DNA from: Hylemonella gracilis ATCC 19624
GTDB taxonomy: Bacteria > Pseudomonadota > Gammaproteobacteria > Burkholderiales > Burkholderiaceae_C
DNA: 64,000 nucleotides
Reading direction: 5' to 3'
Assembly (NCBI RefSeq): GCF_000211835.1
Contig: NZ_AEGR01000056.1
Coordinates: 62,001-126,000, forward strand
Position numbers and translations under genes: made by a program. Shown here piece by piece: positions 26,305 through 37,661 of this stretch. The notes under the pieces were generated by a model. The model saw only the letters and a program-made list of their open reading frames with translations, did not search any database and was not told where the DNA came from. Position 1 is the first letter of the stretch. Each line of letters begins with the position of its first letter.

Positions 26305-29300
26305 GTCGTCTCCCCCTTGATCGCCATGGTCTGGTCCAATTGCCGCAAGGCTGCGTCGAAGTCAAATGACTTCAGTGCGGCTTCCCAGGTGTTGAAGTGG
26401 CTCCCCAGCGCAGCAGCCAGCAAGTCCGCTTCACGCTCTGCGAGGTCCATCGCCTCCGCGTCCATCGCGCCCAGCAACTCGCGCAGCTGGGCCACGACTT
26501 CGCGCAAACGGGCTGCATCCACCGTCGTTTCTGACCTCGAGACAGCGGCTTCCATCGGAAGGTGCGCGCGCAGGCCCTGCAGCACGGGGAGCAGGGCCGC
26601 CTCCAGCCCTGCCAAGTGAGCTTGAAGCTCAGCCTCCGAGTGTTGCTCGCGCAAGGCCCGCTCAAGATTCGCCGCCGCTGCTTGCACTCGGACCGCACCC
26701 ACGTTGCCGGACACCCCTTTCAGCGTGTGCGCAATGCGCATCGCGGTGTCTCGGTCCTGGGCTTCGAGTGCTTGCTTCAAGGTTTCGGCCTGTTCGCTTT
26801 GTCCCTCCAGGAACTTGCGCAGCAATGCGATGTAGCGGTCCGCCTTGTGCATCATGCGCCGCATTCCCGTCACCGTGTCCAGGCCGTCGATGCTTGCAAT
26901 CCCTTGCAGGGCCGTGGCCTGCTGGCCTGCCCCACCGTCGCTGCGCTGTTGCGCCAGCGCCGCTTGCTCGGTCGGGATGCGGTCTGAAGAAAGAGAATGC
27001 AATGTCGGCGCGGTGTCCCCGGCCTCTGCCGGCGCCTGGGCCTCGTTCGCCGAGACGTCTGCCGTGGAACGTTTCGGAATCCACTGCAGCAAGGCGCGCC
27101 AAAGTTCGTCGGGCTCGATGGGCTTGGCGACAAAATCCTGCATGCCAGAGGCGATGCACAGTTCCCGGTCGTGCTGCATGGCATTGGCTGTCATGGCCAC
27201 GATGGGCAGGTCCGCGGGAGAGAGGGTCTTGCGCAATTCCCGGGTGGCGGTGACGCCATCCATCACGGGCATCTGCATGTCCATCAGCACCAGGTCAAAG
27301 CGCGGCTTCGCCCGGGCAATCTTCTCGATCGCGATCTGGCCGTTGTCGGCGATCTCCACCAAGAAACCCGCGCCCGTGAGCAACTCTTGCGCGACTTGTT
27401 GGTTGATTTCATTGTCTTCCACGACCAGCAAGCGCGCGCCTCGTAAGGAGGCCAGGCTTTGCTCCAGCGCGGACGGCGTGTTCTCCAGAAGGGGAATGAC
27501 AGGTTCGCGCACGGCCGAGTCGTCCAAGAGGCGTACCGCCGTGTCAAACAGCAACGACGGACTGACGGGTTTGATCAACACGTCTCCCACCCCCGAGTCC
27601 TGGATCTGGTGCAACACTTCCTCCCGGCCAAAGGCCGTGACCATGGCGATCTTGGGCTCGTCTGGTAGTTCCAAGGCATGGATGCGACGGGCGGTTTCCG
27701 CCCCGTCCATGCCGGGCATCTTCCAATCCAGGAACACCACAGCGTAGGCATCAGGCTGCCCGCTGCGCTTGCGCACGGCCTCGATCGCGTCGGCGCCGTT
27801 GGACACCGTCGTCACCGCGAAACTCATGCTCTCCAGCATCTCCTTGAGCACCAGGCAAGCCGCCTTGTTGTCATCCACCACGAGCACGGTGCGCCCGCGC
27901 AGATCTCCACGAGGCCGCAGCTCGCGCGTCCCGCCTTGCCCTATGCCCAGTCTGGCGGTGAACCAGAAGGTGCTGCCCCGCCCGAGTTGACTGCTGACCC
28001 CGACCGTGCCCCCCATGCGCTCGGCCAGTTCAAGGGAGATGGACAAACCCAGGCCGGTTCCTCCATATTCGCGTGTGGTGGAGTTGTCCGCTTGCTGAAA
28101 GCTCTGGAAGAGACGCTTTTGCTGTTCGACGCTCAATCCGATGCCCGTGTCATGCACGGCGCAGTACAGGAGCACGTCATGGTCCGTGCGCTCACGCACG
28201 CGTATCTGCACGGTGACCTCGCCCCGCTCGGTGAATTTGACGGCGTTGTTCGCGTAATTGATCAGAATTTGGCCCAGGCGCAGCGAATCGCCCACCAAAC
28301 GCTGGGGTACATCGGGCGCGATGTCGAAGATCAACTCCAGCCCCTTGGCATGGGCCTTCTCGGCGATCAAATTGGCCACGTTGCTGAGTGCTTTTTCCAG
28401 CTGGAATTCGGTGTGCTCGATCACGAGCTTGCCCGCTTCGATCTTCGACAGGTCCAGGATGTCGTTGATGACGCCCAGCAGGTGCTGTCCCGCCTGCTGG
28501 ATCTTGCGCAGGTAATCGTGCTGGCGCTGGCTGAGTTCGGTCTTGAGCAAGAGATGGCTCAATCCGATGATGGCGTTCATGGGGGTGCGAATCTCGTGCG
28601 ACATGTTCGCGAGGAAATCGCTCTTGGCCTGGGCGGCCTCCTGCGCGCGGTCCCGCGCGACGCGCAGTTCGCCTTCCATGCGCTTGCGCTCGGTGATGTC
28701 CGCGATCACCCAAACACTGCCTCGTCCAAGATCGTTCGGATCGATCGCCCGCCCGCGCAACACCGCCTCGAAATGCGTCCCATCGCGGCGGCGCAGGGTC
28801 AACTCGCGGCGGTTCTGGCGATCCTCCGCCAACTCGGCATACAGGACTTCCCCGACTTCGCGATAGTCCTCCTCGTTGACGTACCACTCTCGGGTCGCGT
28901 GCCCCAGCATGCTTCCGGGCTCCACCCTGAACATGCGTTCGAAACCCGCGCTGCAGCGCACCACGGTGCGATTCTTCAGCAGCACAATGCCGATGTCCGC
29001 CGCGTTGAGAATCGCGTCTTGCTCATCCTTGGCGTTCTTGATTTCCTGCTCGGCGGCCAGACGGGCCTGGGTTGCCTCCTGCAGGGAGCCGAGCGCGCCA
29101 AGCACCTGGCCAATTTCATCTCGCCAACGAGCACGCGGCAGATGCACCCGCTGATCGCCTCGGGCAATCTGCTCGAGGGCTTGCGTCACTTGGTCCAGCG
29201 GAATGGACAGGCGCATGCGCATGAGCACGTACATGCCCAGCAGCAGCAGGAGCGCGAAAGCCGCCAAGACGACCGTCAGCAGCAACTCACGGCGATTACG

Positions 29301-30263
29301 GGCATCCAGGGCGTCAATGCGACCATGCACACCCTGGATGGCGATGTTTCCGAGCTCGGCGATCGCATCGAGACGCGGGCCGTACTCGCTGGCGAGCGTG
29401 ACCGCGTTCATCCCGTAGTTGCCACTGGTGCGTCCGGTGGTTTCCAGCTCGCGCAACAAGTTCATGCCTTCCTGCATGAACAGTTCATCCACCTTGCGCA
29501 CGGCAGTCTGAAAGCTTTCCGCTTCGACTCCGCCTTGGTCCATCACGCGATCCCGTTGCAAGCTCAGTTCACGCCGCAACGATTCGATCGCGCCCCGCAG
29601 GTAGTGAATGCGAGCCATTTCCTGGGGCAAGAGCGGACGATTGCCCACGAACGCGGCCGTGAACACCGAAGCCATCTGCCCTGCGTAATCATGCAGCGCA
29701 GTGGCCAAGCGAGCGATGGCCGTCCATTGGAAGAGCAAGGGATCGGAGACACTGACCAGCATCTCGACCTCGGCGATGCCTGGCTCCAGATTGTCTGGCA
29801 CCTCGACCAAGCTGGTCACTGCGCGCCGGACTTCGGCGTCGCCGCGCGCGGCGCGCTGGTGGACAAGCAAGGCATCGACGTTTTCCCGCGCCTGGGTCAG
29901 CATGCCCCTTGCATTGCGCAGAGCCTGGGTGAGGCGAGCCGCCTCGTCTGCGGTGATGAGCCGAACATCGGCCACCGCAGTCTGCGCGATCAATAGGGTT
30001 GCATCGGTCTCCTCGCGCGCCTGGCGCAGCGCGTCGCGCGTCGCCGCCGACCGATCACTGCCCAACAGCGCGTTGCTGGGGCTGCGTTCCTGCGAGATAT
30101 AGACTGACGTGCGCAGTGCGAGGTCCATGAGGTGAGCAACCTCGCGAGCCTTGAGCGCATGCTCATGCTGCTGCAGTTGAGGAATGACCGCACGCCCGAC
30201 CAGCACGGCACTGGTGGCGATCACCAAGCTCATGCTCAAGCTGACGAGTACCGACACGCGCAT
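26301..30263 (-). CDS. Hybrid histidine kinase: sensor-HAMP-PAS-HisKA-HATPase-REC-REC-HPt
   Basis: 1320 residues. TM1 at about 2-28, helix-rich periplasmic sensor at about 29-325, TM2 at about 327-350, HAMP to about 402, PAS at about 410-525 (ends D-I-T-E-R-K-R-M-E), HisKA with [14 protein letters not shown] (near 551-564), HATPase with N-box and two G boxes, REC1 (D-W-K-M-P-G-M-D-G), REC2 (D-M-Q-M-P-V-M-D-G) and an HPt domain with [10 protein letters not shown] near 1175. All phosphorelay residues are present. Upstream in-frame ATGs exist, but GGGGA before 30263 and the TM helix favour that start. Its output is likely the HD-GYP regulator overlapping its stop. Confidence 0.93.
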   Translation of the reverse strand: MRVSVLVSLSMSLVIATSAVLVGRAVIPQLQQHEHALKAREVAHLMDLALRTSVYISQERSPSNALLGSDRSAATRDALRQAREETDATLLIAQTAVADVRLITADEAARLTQALRNARGMLTQARENVDALLVHQRAARGDAEVRRAVTSLVEVPDNLEPGIAEVEMLVSVSDPLLFQWTAIARLATALHDYAGQMASVFTAAFVGNRPLLPQEMARIHYLRGAIESLRRELSLQRDRVMDQGGVEAESFQTAVRKVDELFMQEGMNLLRELETTGRTSGNYGMNAVTLASEYGPRLDAIAELGNIAIQGVHGRIDALDARNRRELLLTVVLAAFALLLLLGMYVLMRMRLSIPLDQVTQALEQIARGDQRVHLPRARWRDEIGQVLGALGSLQEATQARLAAEQEIKNAKDEQDAILNAADIGIVLLKNRTVVRCSAGFERMFRVEPGSMLGHATREWYVNEEDYREVGEVLYAELAEDRQNRRELTLRRRDGTHFEAVLRGRAIDPNDLGRGSVWVIADITERKRMEGELRVARDRAQEAAQAKSDFLANMSHEIRTPMNAIIGLSHLLLKTELSQRQHDYLRKIQQAGQHLLGVINDILDLSKIEAGKLVIEHTEFQLEKALSNVANLIAEKAHAKGLELIFDIAPDVPQRLVGDSLRLGQILINYANNAVKFTERGEVTVQIRVRERTDHDVLLYCAVHDTGIGLSVEQQKRLFQSFQQADNSTTREYGGTGLGLSISLELAERMGGTVGVSSQLGRGSTFWFTARLGIGQGGTRELRPRGDLRGRTVLVVDDNKAACLVLKEMLESMSFAVTTVSNGADAIEAVRKRSGQPDAYAVVFLDWKMPGMDGAETARRIHALELPDEPKIAMVTAFGREEVLHQIQDSGVGDVLIKPVSPSLLFDTAVRLLDDSAVREPVIPLLENTPSALEQSLASLRGARLLVVEDNEINQQVAQELLTGAGFLVEIADNGQIAIEKIARAKPRFDLVLMDMQMPVMDGVTATRELRKTLSPADLPIVAMTANAMQHDRELCIASGMQDFVAKPIEPDELWRALLQWIPKRSTADVSANEAQAPAEAGDTAPTLHSLSSDRIPTEQAALAQQRSDGGAGQQATALQGIASIDGLDTVTGMRRMMHKADRYIALLRKFLEGQSEQAETLKQALEAQDRDTAMRIAHTLKGVSGNVGAVRVQAAAANLERALREQHSEAELQAHLAGLEAALLPVLQGLRAHLPMEAAVSRSETTVDAARLREVVAQLRELLGAMDAEAMDLAEREADLLAAALGSHFNTWEAALKSFDFDAALRQLDQTMAIKGETT

Positions 30264-30484
30264 GGATGTTCCCCATGACGATTCCGAGTGCATGCGCCAG
30301 GACCTGGCCGCACCGCCCCCAATCAATGCGGGATGGAATGGATGCGCGCGCTCCGTTCTGTCAGCCTTTTCACCTTTGATGCGCTTGCCGCTCCCCCAGC
30401 ATTGCCCCAAGACCGATTGAAACCATTATGAACCGGGCAGGCAAGGCGCGCGAAAATCACAAACTGTGCACTTAATCCGGAAAC

Positions 30485-30518
30485 AAAAAAGGCCACGGCG
30501 AATGCCGTGGCCTTTTTT
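30485..30518 (-). terminator. Strong terminator after tRNA-fMet
   Basis: AAAAAAGGCCACGGC, loop GAAT, GCCGTGGCCTTTTTT is a perfect 15-bp stem with a U-run on both strands. It ends the ribosomal/tRNA transcription unit 9 bases after the CCA end. The hybrid kinase gene starts 222 bases further on. Confidence 0.92.
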
Positions 30519-30526
30519 GAGTGACT

Positions 30527-30603
<77 letters not shown>

Positions 30604-30613
30604 GTAGCCTTAG

Positions 30614-30619
30614 ATTATA
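30614..30619 (-). promoter_or_regulatory. Candidate -10 box for tRNA-fMet
   Basis: On the minus strand a perfect TATAAT follows the rplQ stop codon, 10 bases before the mature tRNA 5' end, which would place the transcript start within a few bases of it. No good -35 hexamer is seen at 16-18 bases, so the promoter is uncertain; read-through from rplQ is the alternative. Confidence 0.42.
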
Positions 30620-30621
30620 GC

Positions 30622-31008
30622 TTATTCCGACTTACCTTGGTCGGCTTCGGCGGGACGATCCACCAATTCCACCAGGGCCATGGGGGCGTTGTCACCCACG
30701 CGGAAACCCATCTTGAGGATGCGCGTGTAGCCGCCCGGACGCGCCTTGAAACGCGGGCCCAGTTCGTCGAACAGCTTGACCACGCTGTCGCGGCTGCGCA
30801 GGCGGTCGAAAGCCAAACGGCGATTGGCCACGGTGGCTTCCTTGGCCAGGGTGATCATGGGTTCGACGACGCGGCGCAGTTCCTTGGCCTTGGGGACCGT
30901 GGTCTTGATGACTTCGTGCTCGATGAGCGAGTTCATCATGTTGCGCAGCATGGCGAGGCGGTGCTCGCTGGTGCGGTTGAGTTTGCGGAGTCCGTGTCCG
31001 TGACGCAT
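30622..31008 (-). CDS. rplQ: 50S ribosomal protein L17
   Basis: 128 residues. The N terminus [17 protein letters not shown] is the L17 signature and the length is normal for the family. It is the last protein gene of the alpha operon, 117 bases after rpoA, and is followed directly by the initiator tRNA. It binds the large subunit near the exit tunnel. Confidence 0.97.
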   Translation of the reverse strand: MRHGHGLRKLNRTSEHRLAMLRNMMNSLIEHEVIKTTVPKAKELRRVVEPMITLAKEATVANRRLAFDRLRSRDSVVKLFDELGPRFKARPGGYTRILKMGFRVGDNAPMALVELVDRPAEADQGKSE

Positions 31009-31125
31009 GGTGCTTTCCTTTCCTTATATAAAACGGGCAGCCGTGTCAGGTACTGCCCGGTGCACCCAGCCCCTGGGGGCCGGTTTCGGTTCGCCTCTCA
31101 CCGAGGTGAGGGGCAACATTCTAGA

Positions 31126-32112
31126 TCAACGCTTCTCGAGCGCGGCCGGCGGCCAGTTCTCGAGCTTCATGCCCAGCGTCAAGCCGCGCGAAGCCAGCAC
31201 TTCCTTGATCTCGTTGAGCGACTTGCGCCCCAGGTTGGGGGTCTTGAGCAATTCGTTCTCGGAACGCTGAATCAGATCGCCGATGTAGTAGATGTTCTCG
31301 GCCTTGAGGCAGTTGGCCGAGCGCACCGTGAGCTCGAGCTCGTCAACCGGGCGCAGCAGGATGGGGTCGAACTGACCAGCGCTGCGCTGCGAGGGCGTGT
31401 CGAAAATCTTCTCGCTGCCATCGAGCTGAGCGAACACGGCGAGCTGTTCGACCAAGATCTTGGCGGAGGCGCGCACGGCATCCTCGGCCGTGATGGTGCC
31501 GTTGGTCTCAATCTCAATGACGAGCTTGTCCAGGTCGGTGCGCTGCTCCACGCGGGCGCTTTCGACCGCGTAGCTCACACGCTTGACGGGCGAATAGGAG
31601 GCATCCAGCACGATGCGGCCGATGGACTTGCTCTGTTCGTCCGTGTGGCGGCGCATGGTACCGGGCACATAACCGCGGCCCTTCTCGACCTTGATCTGCA
31701 TGTCGAGCTTGCCACCAGCCGACAACGTGGCGATGACGTGTTCGGGATTGATGATTTCGACGTCGTGCGGGGTCTGGATGTCGCCCGCGGTAACGACGCC
31801 TTCGCCGTCCTTGCGCAGGGACAGCGTGACTTCATCGCGGTTGTGCAGCTTGAAGACCACACCCTTGAGGTTCAGCAGGATGTTGACCACATCCTCTTGC
31901 ACGCCGTCAATCGACGAGTACTCGTGCAGAACGCCGGCGATGGTGACTTCGGTGGCCGCGTAACCCGGCATCGAGGACAGCAGAACGCGACGCAGCGCGT
32001 TGCCCAGCGTGTGCCCGTAGCCACGCTCAAAAGGCTCCAGCGCGACCTTCGCGCGATTCGGACCGAGTTGCTCGACGTTGATGGTTTTGGGTTTCAGCAG
32101 ACTGGTTTGCAT
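31126..32112 (-). CDS. rpoA: RNA polymerase alpha subunit
   Basis: 328 residues. The N-terminal assembly domain has [14 protein letters not shown]; the C-terminal domain, which contacts UP elements and activators, has [11 protein letters not shown]. Length and both domains are as in other beta-proteobacteria. It lies between rpsD and rplQ, the standard alpha-operon order. The 101-base gap before it has no clear promoter. Confidence 0.98.
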   Translation of the reverse strand: MQTSLLKPKTINVEQLGPNRAKVALEPFERGYGHTLGNALRRVLLSSMPGYAATEVTIAGVLHEYSSIDGVQEDVVNILLNLKGVVFKLHNRDEVTLSLRKDGEGVVTAGDIQTPHDVEIINPEHVIATLSAGGKLDMQIKVEKGRGYVPGTMRRHTDEQSKSIGRIVLDASYSPVKRVSYAVESARVEQRTDLDKLVIEIETNGTITAEDAVRASAKILVEQLAVFAQLDGSEKIFDTPSQRSAGQFDPILLRPVDELELTVRSANCLKAENIYYIGDLIQRSENELLKTPNLGRKSLNEIKEVLASRGLTLGMKLENWPPAALEKR

Positions 32113-32213
32113 GAAAACTTCCTGTCAATACCCCCGGCTCGTTACACCGGTAAGGCTGGTGAAGCACCCGCAGGGCGTGGGCCCGGCGGGAACGTTGCTC
32201 AATGCTCGGCTGA

Positions 32214-32837
32214 TTAACGCGAATACAACTCAACGATCAGCGATTCGTTGATGTCGGACCCAAATTCATCACGATCGGGAGCCTTCTTGAAGGCACCCTC
32301 GGCCTTGTCCACGTTCACTTCCACCCAAGCAGGGAAACCCACTTGCTGCGCGAGTTGAAGGGCTTCAACAACCCGGTTCTGCTTCTTGGACTTTTCACGA
32401 ACGGCGATCACATCACCGGCCTGAACCATGTAGGACGGAATGTTGACGGCCTGGCCGTTCACGGTGATCGCCTTGTGCGACACCAGCTGACGCGCTTCGG
32501 CGCGGGTGGAGCCGAACCCCATGCGATAGACAACGTTGTCCAGGCGGGATTCCAACAGGCTCAGCAGGTTGGCGCCGGAGTTGCCCTTGCGCTGGGAGGC
32601 CTGCTCAAAGTAGCGGCGGAACTGACGTTCCAGCACGCCGTACATGCGCTTGACCTTCTGCTTTTCACGCAGTTGCAGACCGAAGTCTGACGTGCGGGCG
32701 CCGGAAATGCGACCGTGCTGACCCGGCTTGGAGTCAAATTTGGCCTTGTCGCTGATGGAACGGCGTGCGCTCTTCAGGAACAGGTCTGTGCCTTCACGGC
32801 GGGAGAGTTTTGCCTTGGGGCCGAGATAACGTGCCAC
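32214..32837 (-). CDS. rpsD: 30S ribosomal protein S4
   Basis: 207 residues, starting [14 protein letters not shown]. The S4 RNA-binding domain is visible from about 95 ([12 protein letters not shown]). The N-terminal part has no cysteine cluster, so it is the zinc-free form. In E. coli S4 represses its operon by binding a pseudoknot near rpsM; whether that holds here cannot be seen. A 118-base gap separates it from rpsK. Confidence 0.97.
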   Translation of the reverse strand: MARYLGPKAKLSRREGTDLFLKSARRSISDKAKFDSKPGQHGRISGARTSDFGLQLREKQKVKRMYGVLERQFRRYFEQASQRKGNSGANLLSLLESRLDNVVYRMGFGSTRAEARQLVSHKAITVNGQAVNIPSYMVQAGDVIAVREKSKKQNRVVEALQLAQQVGFPAWVEVNVDKAEGAFKKAPDRDEFGSDINESLIVELYSR

Positions 32838-32955
32838 TTGAGTTTCCTTTTCTTCAACTTCCGCAGCCTTGAACTACGGGAGCCACCAGCGCATGACGCG
32901 GGTGGCGGTGGGCTTGGTTAAAAGATGGACAGGACCCTGCGGACCTGTGAACCCA

Positions 32956-33360
32956 TCAGATGCGACGACGCTTTTGCGGACGGCAGCCGTTGTGCGGCAT
33001 GGGGGTGACGTCCGAAATCAAGTTGATGCGGATGCCCAACGCGGCGAGAGCACGCACCGAGGACTCACGACCAGGACCAGGACCCTTGATTTCCACGTCC
33101 AGGTTCTTGATGCCTTGCTCGATCGCTGCGCGGCCAGCCACTTCAGACGCCACCTGGGCGGCGAACGGCGTGGACTTGCGGGAACCCTTGAAACCTTGAC
33201 CACCGGAGGAGGCCCAGGACAAGGCGTTGCCCTGACGATCCGTGATCGTGATGATGGTGTTGTTGAAGGAGGCGTGCACGTGGGCGATACCGTCAGCCAC
33301 GTTCTTGCGAACCTTCTTGCGCACGCGTTGCGCAGCGGTATTGGCGGGAGCTTTAGCCAT
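32956..33360 (-). CDS. rpsK: 30S ribosomal protein S11
   Basis: 134 residues. [13 protein letters not shown] and the C terminus [12 protein letters not shown] are family signatures. Part of the small-subunit platform near the E site. It follows rpsM by 20 bases. Confidence 0.97.
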   Translation of the reverse strand: MAKAPANTAAQRVRKKVRKNVADGIAHVHASFNNTIITITDRQGNALSWASSGGQGFKGSRKSTPFAAQVASEVAGRAAIEQGIKNLDVEIKGPGPGRESSVRALAALGIRINLISDVTPMPHNGCRPQKRRRI

Positions 33361-33380
33361 GGTGTTCTTTCAATGCCGGT

Positions 33381-33746
33381 TTATTTCTTCAGTGCAGCGG
33401 CGCCCTTGCGCGGACCCTTGCGAGTGCGGGCGTTGGTGCGCGTGCGCTGACCGCGCATGGGCAGGCCACGGCGATGGCGCATGCCACGGTAGCAACCGAT
33501 GTCCATCAAACGCTTGATGTTCATCGTGGTTTCGCGGCGCAGGTCACCTTCGATCGTGAACTGGGCAATCTGGTCGCGGATTTTTTCCTGATCGGCGTCG
33601 GTCAGGTCCTTCACCTTCTTGGAGAAAGGAATGCCGCAAGCCACGCAGATCTTGCGGGCGCGGGTGCGACCGATGCCGAAGATGGCGGTCAGGCCAATCT
33701 CGGTATGCTGATGCGGCGGAATGTTGATGCCAGCGATACGTGCCAT
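33381..33746 (-). CDS. rpsM: 30S ribosomal protein S13
   Basis: 121 residues. [10 protein letters not shown], the helix-hairpin-helix region F-G-I-G-R-T-R-A and the basic tail [14 protein letters not shown] define S13, which contacts tRNA and the large subunit in the head of 30S. It is the first gene of the classical alpha operon, 24 bases after rpmJ. Confidence 0.97.
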   Translation of the reverse strand: MARIAGINIPPHQHTEIGLTAIFGIGRTRARKICVACGIPFSKKVKDLTDADQEKIRDQIAQFTIEGDLRRETTMNIKRLMDIGCYRGMRHRRGLPMRGQRTRTNARTRKGPRKGAAALKK

Positions 33747-33770
33747 TTTCGTCCTCTTAAACTCTTGCGA

Positions 33771-33884
33771 TCAGCCTTGGCGCTGCTTGTGGCGCGGATC
33801 CGTGCAGATCACGCGCACCACGCCATTGCGGCGGATGATTTTGCAGTTGCGGCAAATTTTCTTGACCGAAGCCGAAACTCTCAT
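33771..33884 (-). CDS. rpmJ: 50S ribosomal protein L36
   Basis: A 37-residue gene found by reading the gap between infA and rps[11 protein letters not shown] then C11-R-N-C14, C27 and H32, ending K-Q-R-Q-G. The C-x2-C...C-x4-H set is the zinc-binding (C+) form of L36. Its place between infA and rpsM is the conserved one. GGAGAG lies before the ATG. Confidence 0.96.
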   Translation of the reverse strand: MRVSASVKKICRNCKIIRRNGVVRVICTDPRHKQRQG

Positions 33885-33927
33885 GATGCTCTCCTAAAAC
33901 TACTGTGCCTACGCCTTGCGATTCACG

Positions 33928-34146
33928 TCATTTGGCGCGGAACACGATCCGCGCGCGCGTCAAGTCGTAAGGCGTCAACTCGACCGTTACCTTGTCACCG
34001 GGAAGAATTCGGATGTAGTGCATCCGCATCTTTCCAGAGATATGTCCCAACACGATGTGGCCGTTTTCCAGCTTGACGCGAAACGTCGCGTTCGGCAGGT
34101 TTTCCACCACCTCGCCCTGCATCTGAATTACATCGTCCTTCGCCAT
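33928..34146 (-). CDS. infA: Translation initiation factor IF-1
   Basis: 72 residues, an S1-like OB fold: [16 protein letters not shown] and H-I-S-G-K-M-R are diagnostic. IF-1 binds the A site during initiation. It sits 9 bases after secY, and initiator tRNA lies at the far end of the same cluster. Confidence 0.97.
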   Translation of the reverse strand: MAKDDVIQMQGEVVENLPNATFRVKLENGHIVLGHISGKMRMHYIRILPGDKVTVELTPYDLTRARIVFRAK

Positions 34147-34155
34147 GTCGCATTC

Positions 34156-35475
34156 TCATGCACCCAGCGTGGGCTTGAAATTAGCTTTCTTCAACAGAGA
34201 CTCGTACTGCTGACTCATCAGATAGTTCTGAACCTGAGCCATGAAATCCATCGTCACCACCACCAGGATCAACAGAGAGGTGCCGCCGAAGTAGAACGGC
34301 ACGTTGTATTCCAAGATCAGGAATTCAGGCAGCAGACAGACGAAAGTGATGTAGATCGCACCCGCCAGGGTAAGGCGCAACAGAATCTTGTCGATGTACT
34401 TGGCGGTCTGATCACCAGGGCGGATGCCCGGAATGAAGGCACCGCCCTTTTTCAGGTTGTCCGCCGTCTCACGGCTGTTGAACACCAGCGCCGTGTAGAA
34501 GAAGCAGAAGAAAATGATTGCGGCTGCGTACAGCGCAACGTACACCGGCTGCCCCGGGGCCAAACTGGCCGCAATGTCCTTGAGCCACAGCATGGAATTG
34601 CCACTGCTGAACCAGCTCACCACGGTCGCGGGCAGCAGGATGATGCTGGACGCGAAGATGGGAGGAATCACGCCGGCCATGTTCAGCTTCAAGGGCAAAT
34701 GCGACGATTGACCGCCATAGACCTTGTTGCCAACCTGGCGGCGGGCATAGTTCACCAAGATCTTGCGCTGGCCACGCTCCACGAACACAACGAACCAGGT
34801 CACCAAAATGACCAGCGCCACGATGAAGAGCGCCGCAATGATGCTCATCGAGCCGGTACGAACCAGTTCCAGCAGGCCGCCAATGGCGCCGGGCAGACCG
34901 GCGGCGATACCGCCGAAGATCAGAATCGAGATACCGTTGCCCAGACCGCGCTCGGTGATCTGTTCACCGAGCCACATCAGGAACATGGTGCCTGCCGTCA
35001 GGGTGACGACCGCGGTGAAACGGAAACCCATGCCAGGATCGATCACCAAGCCTGGGGAACTTTCCAGGGCGATCGCGATGCCCAGCGACTGGAAAACCGC
35101 CAGACCCAAGGTCGCGTAGCGCGTGTACTGGGTGATCTTGCGACGGCCCGCCTCGCCTTCCTTCTTCAATTGCTCGAAGGTGGGCAACACGTAGGTCAGC
35201 AACTGCATGATGATGGACGCGGAGATGTAGGGCATGATGCCCAGCGCGAACACCGTGAAGCGCGACAACGCACCACCCGAGAACATGTTGAACAGGCTCA
35301 GGATGCCGCCCTGCTGCCCTTTAAAGAGCTGAGCCAGCTGATCGGGATTGATGCCGGGCACCGGGATGTGCGCGCCAATGCGGTACACCACCAGAGCGAG
35401 CAGCAAGAAAACCAGCCGGCGACGCAGGTCGCCGAACTTGCCGGTTTTTGCCAACTGAGCCGCGTTCGTAGCCAC
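34156..35475 (-). CDS. secY: Protein translocase subunit SecY
   Basis: 439 residues with ten membrane helices, the normal size. Recognised by [11 protein letters not shown] near the N terminus (plug region), [13 protein letters not shown] and the cytosolic loop with [10 protein letters not shown]. It forms the SecYEG channel in the inner membrane. It lies in the spc operon between rplO and infA, 45 bases after rplO. Confidence 0.98.
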   Translation of the reverse strand: MATNAAQLAKTGKFGDLRRRLVFLLLALVVYRIGAHIPVPGINPDQLAQLFKGQQGGILSLFNMFSGGALSRFTVFALGIMPYISASIIMQLLTYVLPTFEQLKKEGEAGRRKITQYTRYATLGLAVFQSLGIAIALESSPGLVIDPGMGFRFTAVVTLTAGTMFLMWLGEQITERGLGNGISILIFGGIAAGLPGAIGGLLELVRTGSMSIIAALFIVALVILVTWFVVFVERGQRKILVNYARRQVGNKVYGGQSSHLPLKLNMAGVIPPIFASSIILLPATVVSWFSSGNSMLWLKDIAASLAPGQPVYVALYAAAIIFFCFFYTALVFNSRETADNLKKGGAFIPGIRPGDQTAKYIDKILLRLTLAGAIYITFVCLLPEFLILEYNVPFYFGGTSLLILVVVTMDFMAQVQNYLMSQQYESLLKKANFKPTLGA

Positions 35476-35520
35476 TGTTGCTTACTTTCTTCCGTCGATC
35501 CGTTGAGTCAGCGCGTCCGT

Positions 35521-35952
35521 TCAGGCCACACTGCCGCCAGCAGCCTCGATGGCCGCCTTGGCGCCAGCCGTCGCACCGATGCCGTTCAGCTTGACCGCCT
35601 TCTTGATTTCACCGGACTTGATCACCTTGACGACCTTGGCGAGTTCACCCACCAGGCCGGCTTGCTTCAGAGCGAGCAGATCGACGCTGGCGGCGCCGAG
35701 CTTGTCCAAGGCGCTCAGCGTGATCTCGGCGTTGTACTTCAGCAGGGCCGACTTGAAGCCGCGCTTGGGCAGACGGCGATGCATGGGCATCTGGCCACCT
35801 TCGAAGCCCACCTTGTGGTAGCCGCCCGAACGCGACTTCTGACCCTTGTGGCCACGACCGGCGGTCTTGCCCAGGCCGGAGCCAATGCCACGGCCAACGC
35901 GACGCTTGGCGTGCTTGGCGCCTGCCGCGGGTTTGATGCTGTTGAGTTCCAT
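35521..35952 (-). CDS. rplO: 50S ribosomal protein L15
   Basis: 143 residues from the second of two adjacent ATGs; AGAGG lies 6 bases before 35952, and M-E-L-N is the family start. The glycine/arginine-rich N part [20 protein letters not shown] is diagnostic. L15 is a late-assembling large-subunit protein. It overlaps nothing and is 22 bases after rpmD. Confidence 0.97.
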   Translation of the reverse strand: MELNSIKPAAGAKHAKRRVGRGIGSGLGKTAGRGHKGQKSRSGGYHKVGFEGGQMPMHRRLPKRGFKSALLKYNAEITLSALDKLGAASVDLLALKQAGLVGELAKVVKVIKSGEIKKAVKLNGIGATAGAKAAIEAAGGSVA

Positions 35953-35974
35953 CATCGGCCTCTAGAAATTTCGA

Positions 35975-36157
35975 TTAAAGAACCTTGACCAGATAGCTGA
36001 TCTTGTTGATCATGCCGCGCACGGCGGGCGTGTCCTGCAGCTCGCTCACGCTGTTGAGCTTGCGCAGGCCCAGGCCACGCACGGTCGCACGGTGCGATTC
36101 CTTGGTGCCGATGGGGCTGCGGACCAATTGAACCTTGACGGTTTGTTGAGTTGCCAT
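35975..36157 (-). CDS. rpmD: 50S ribosomal protein L30
   Basis: 60 residues. [11 protein letters not shown] and [10 protein letters not shown] are the family signature, and the size is typical for bacteria. Lies between rpsE and rplO, as in E. coli. Confidence 0.97.
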   Translation of the reverse strand: MATQQTVKVQLVRSPIGTKESHRATVRGLGLRKLNSVSELQDTPAVRGMINKISYLVKVL

Positions 36158-36175
36158 GTCAGACTCCTAGTGCGC

Positions 36176-36706
36176 TCAGGCGGTGAACAGTTCTTCAACC
36201 GTCTTGCCGCGCTTGGCCGCCACTTCGGCGGGCGTGCTGCTGTTGTTCAGGGCGTCGAGCGTGGCGCGCACCATGTTGTACGGGTTGGTCGAACCATGGC
36301 TCTTGGCCACGATGTCGGTGATGCCCATCACTTCGAAGATGGCGCGCATCGGACCACCGGCAATGATGCCGGTACCCTTGGGGGCGGGAGCCATCATGAC
36401 GGAAGCAGCACCGTGGCGCCCCATCACTTTGTGATGCAGGGTGCCGTTCTTGAGCGACACCTTGAGCATGTTGCGACGGGCTTCTTCCATCGCCTTCTGC
36501 ACAGCAGCAGGCACTTCCTTGGACTTGCCCTTGCCCATGCCGACGCGGCCATCGCCATCACCCACCACGGTCAGCGCGGCGAAACCCAGGATACGGCCAC
36601 CCTTGACCACCTTGGTCACGCGGTTGACCGCGATCATCTTCTCGCGCAGACCGTCCTCGGGACCCTCGGCCCCTTTGCCCTGCATTTTTGCTTGAACCTT
36701 AGCCAT
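36176..36706 (-). CDS. rpsE: 30S ribosomal protein S5
   Basis: 176 residues. The double-stranded RNA-binding part starts [19 protein letters not shown], and [15 protein letters not shown] is the S5 signature loop, where ram and spectinomycin-resistance changes occur in E. coli. A normal sequence is seen there. Confidence 0.97.
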   Translation of the reverse strand: MAKVQAKMQGKGAEGPEDGLREKMIAVNRVTKVVKGGRILGFAALTVVGDGDGRVGMGKGKSKEVPAAVQKAMEEARRNMLKVSLKNGTLHHKVMGRHGAASVMMAPAPKGTGIIAGGPMRAIFEVMGITDIVAKSHGSTNPYNMVRATLDALNNSSTPAEVAAKRGKTVEELFTA

Positions 36707-36723
36707 GTTTGCTTCCGATCTGC

Positions 36724-37089
36724 TTAGAACTGCAAGCCCGCTTCACGCGCGGCATCTGCCAGCGCCTTGACGCGACCGTGGTATGCGAAGCCCGAACGGT
36801 CAAAGGCGACTTTCTCGACGCCCGCCTTCTTGGCTTTCTCGGCGATGCGCTTGCCGATCAGTTGCGCGGCGGCGGCATTGCCACCCTTGCCCGCGCCACC
36901 CAGGGACTTGCGCACCTCGGCCTCGGCCGTGGAAGCGGAGGCCAACACCTTGGCACCGTCTTCCGAAATCACGCTGGCGTAGATGTGCAAGTTGGTGCGG
37001 TTCACAGTCAGACGCGCCACGCCTTGCTGGGCGATGCGGATGCGGGTCTGGCGTGCCCGACGAAGACGCTGCTCTTTTTTGGTCATCAT
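36724..37089 (-). CDS. rplR: 50S ribosomal protein L18
   Basis: 121 residues. [15 protein letters not shown] and [12 protein letters not shown] are the 5S-rRNA-binding signatures. Two ATGs are adjacent; the first is preferred because AAGGA lies 8 bases upstream. Order rplF-rplR-rpsE is standard. Confidence 0.97.
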   Translation of the reverse strand: MMTKKEQRLRRARQTRIRIAQQGVARLTVNRTNLHIYASVISEDGAKVLASASTAEAEVRKSLGGAGKGGNAAAAQLIGKRIAEKAKKAGVEKVAFDRSGFAYHGRVKALADAAREAGLQF

Positions 37090-37109
37090 GATGAGTATCC
37101 TTTTGAGCC

Positions 37110-37643
37110 TTACTTCTTCTTGGTTTCCTTGATCACAACCTTCTCATCCGCATAGCGGATGCCCTTGCCCTTGTAGGGCTCGGGAGGACGGATCGCGCGG
37201 ATCTCGGCGGCAATCTGGCCCACGCGCTGACGATCGGCACCCTTGATGACGATTTCGGTCGGAGCGGGGGTGGCCACGGTGATGCCTTGCGGCATCTGGA
37301 CATCCACGGGGTGGGAGTAACCCACCGACAGGTTCAGCTTGGCGCCCTGGGCCTGGGCTTTGTAGCCCACGCCGATCAAGGTCAGTTTCTTTTCGAAACC
37401 CTTGCTCACACCAAGCACCATGTTGTTCACCAGCTGACGCAAGGTGCCGCTCATGGCGTTGGCTTCACGGCTGTCGTCAACGGGCGTGAAGCTCAGCTTA
37501 CCGCCTTCGTTGCTCACCTTCACCAGCGTGGATGGCGCCAGCGACAACGTGCCGCCGGAACCCTTGACGCTGATCTGGTCGGCCTTGATGGAGACTTCCA
37601 CGCCGTTGGGAACGGCAATGGGCATTTTTCCGATACGCGACAT
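37110..37643 (-). CDS. rplF: 50S ribosomal protein L6
   Basis: 177 residues, two similar alpha/beta domains. M-S-R-I-G-K-M-P-I at the N terminus and [13 protein letters not shown] near the C terminus identify it. L6 lies at the base of the factor-binding stalk. Confidence 0.97.
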   Translation of the reverse strand: MSRIGKMPIAVPNGVEVSIKADQISVKGSGGTLSLAPSTLVKVSNEGGKLSFTPVDDSREANAMSGTLRQLVNNMVLGVSKGFEKKLTLIGVGYKAQAQGAKLNLSVGYSHPVDVQMPQGITVATPAPTEIVIKGADRQRVGQIAAEIRAIRPPEPYKGKGIRYADEKVVIKETKKK

Positions 37644-37661
37644 TTCAGTGACTCCTCGACA

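Noticed and set aside
27678-29996. A 772-codon frame antisense to the hybrid kinase
   Set aside because: Composition rich in Gln/His/Arg/Gly with no domain; it is the complement of the well-defined kinase.
33916-35988. A 690-codon frame antisense to infA-secY-rplO
   Set aside because: His/Gln/Arg-rich shadow of conserved ribosomal-operon genes.
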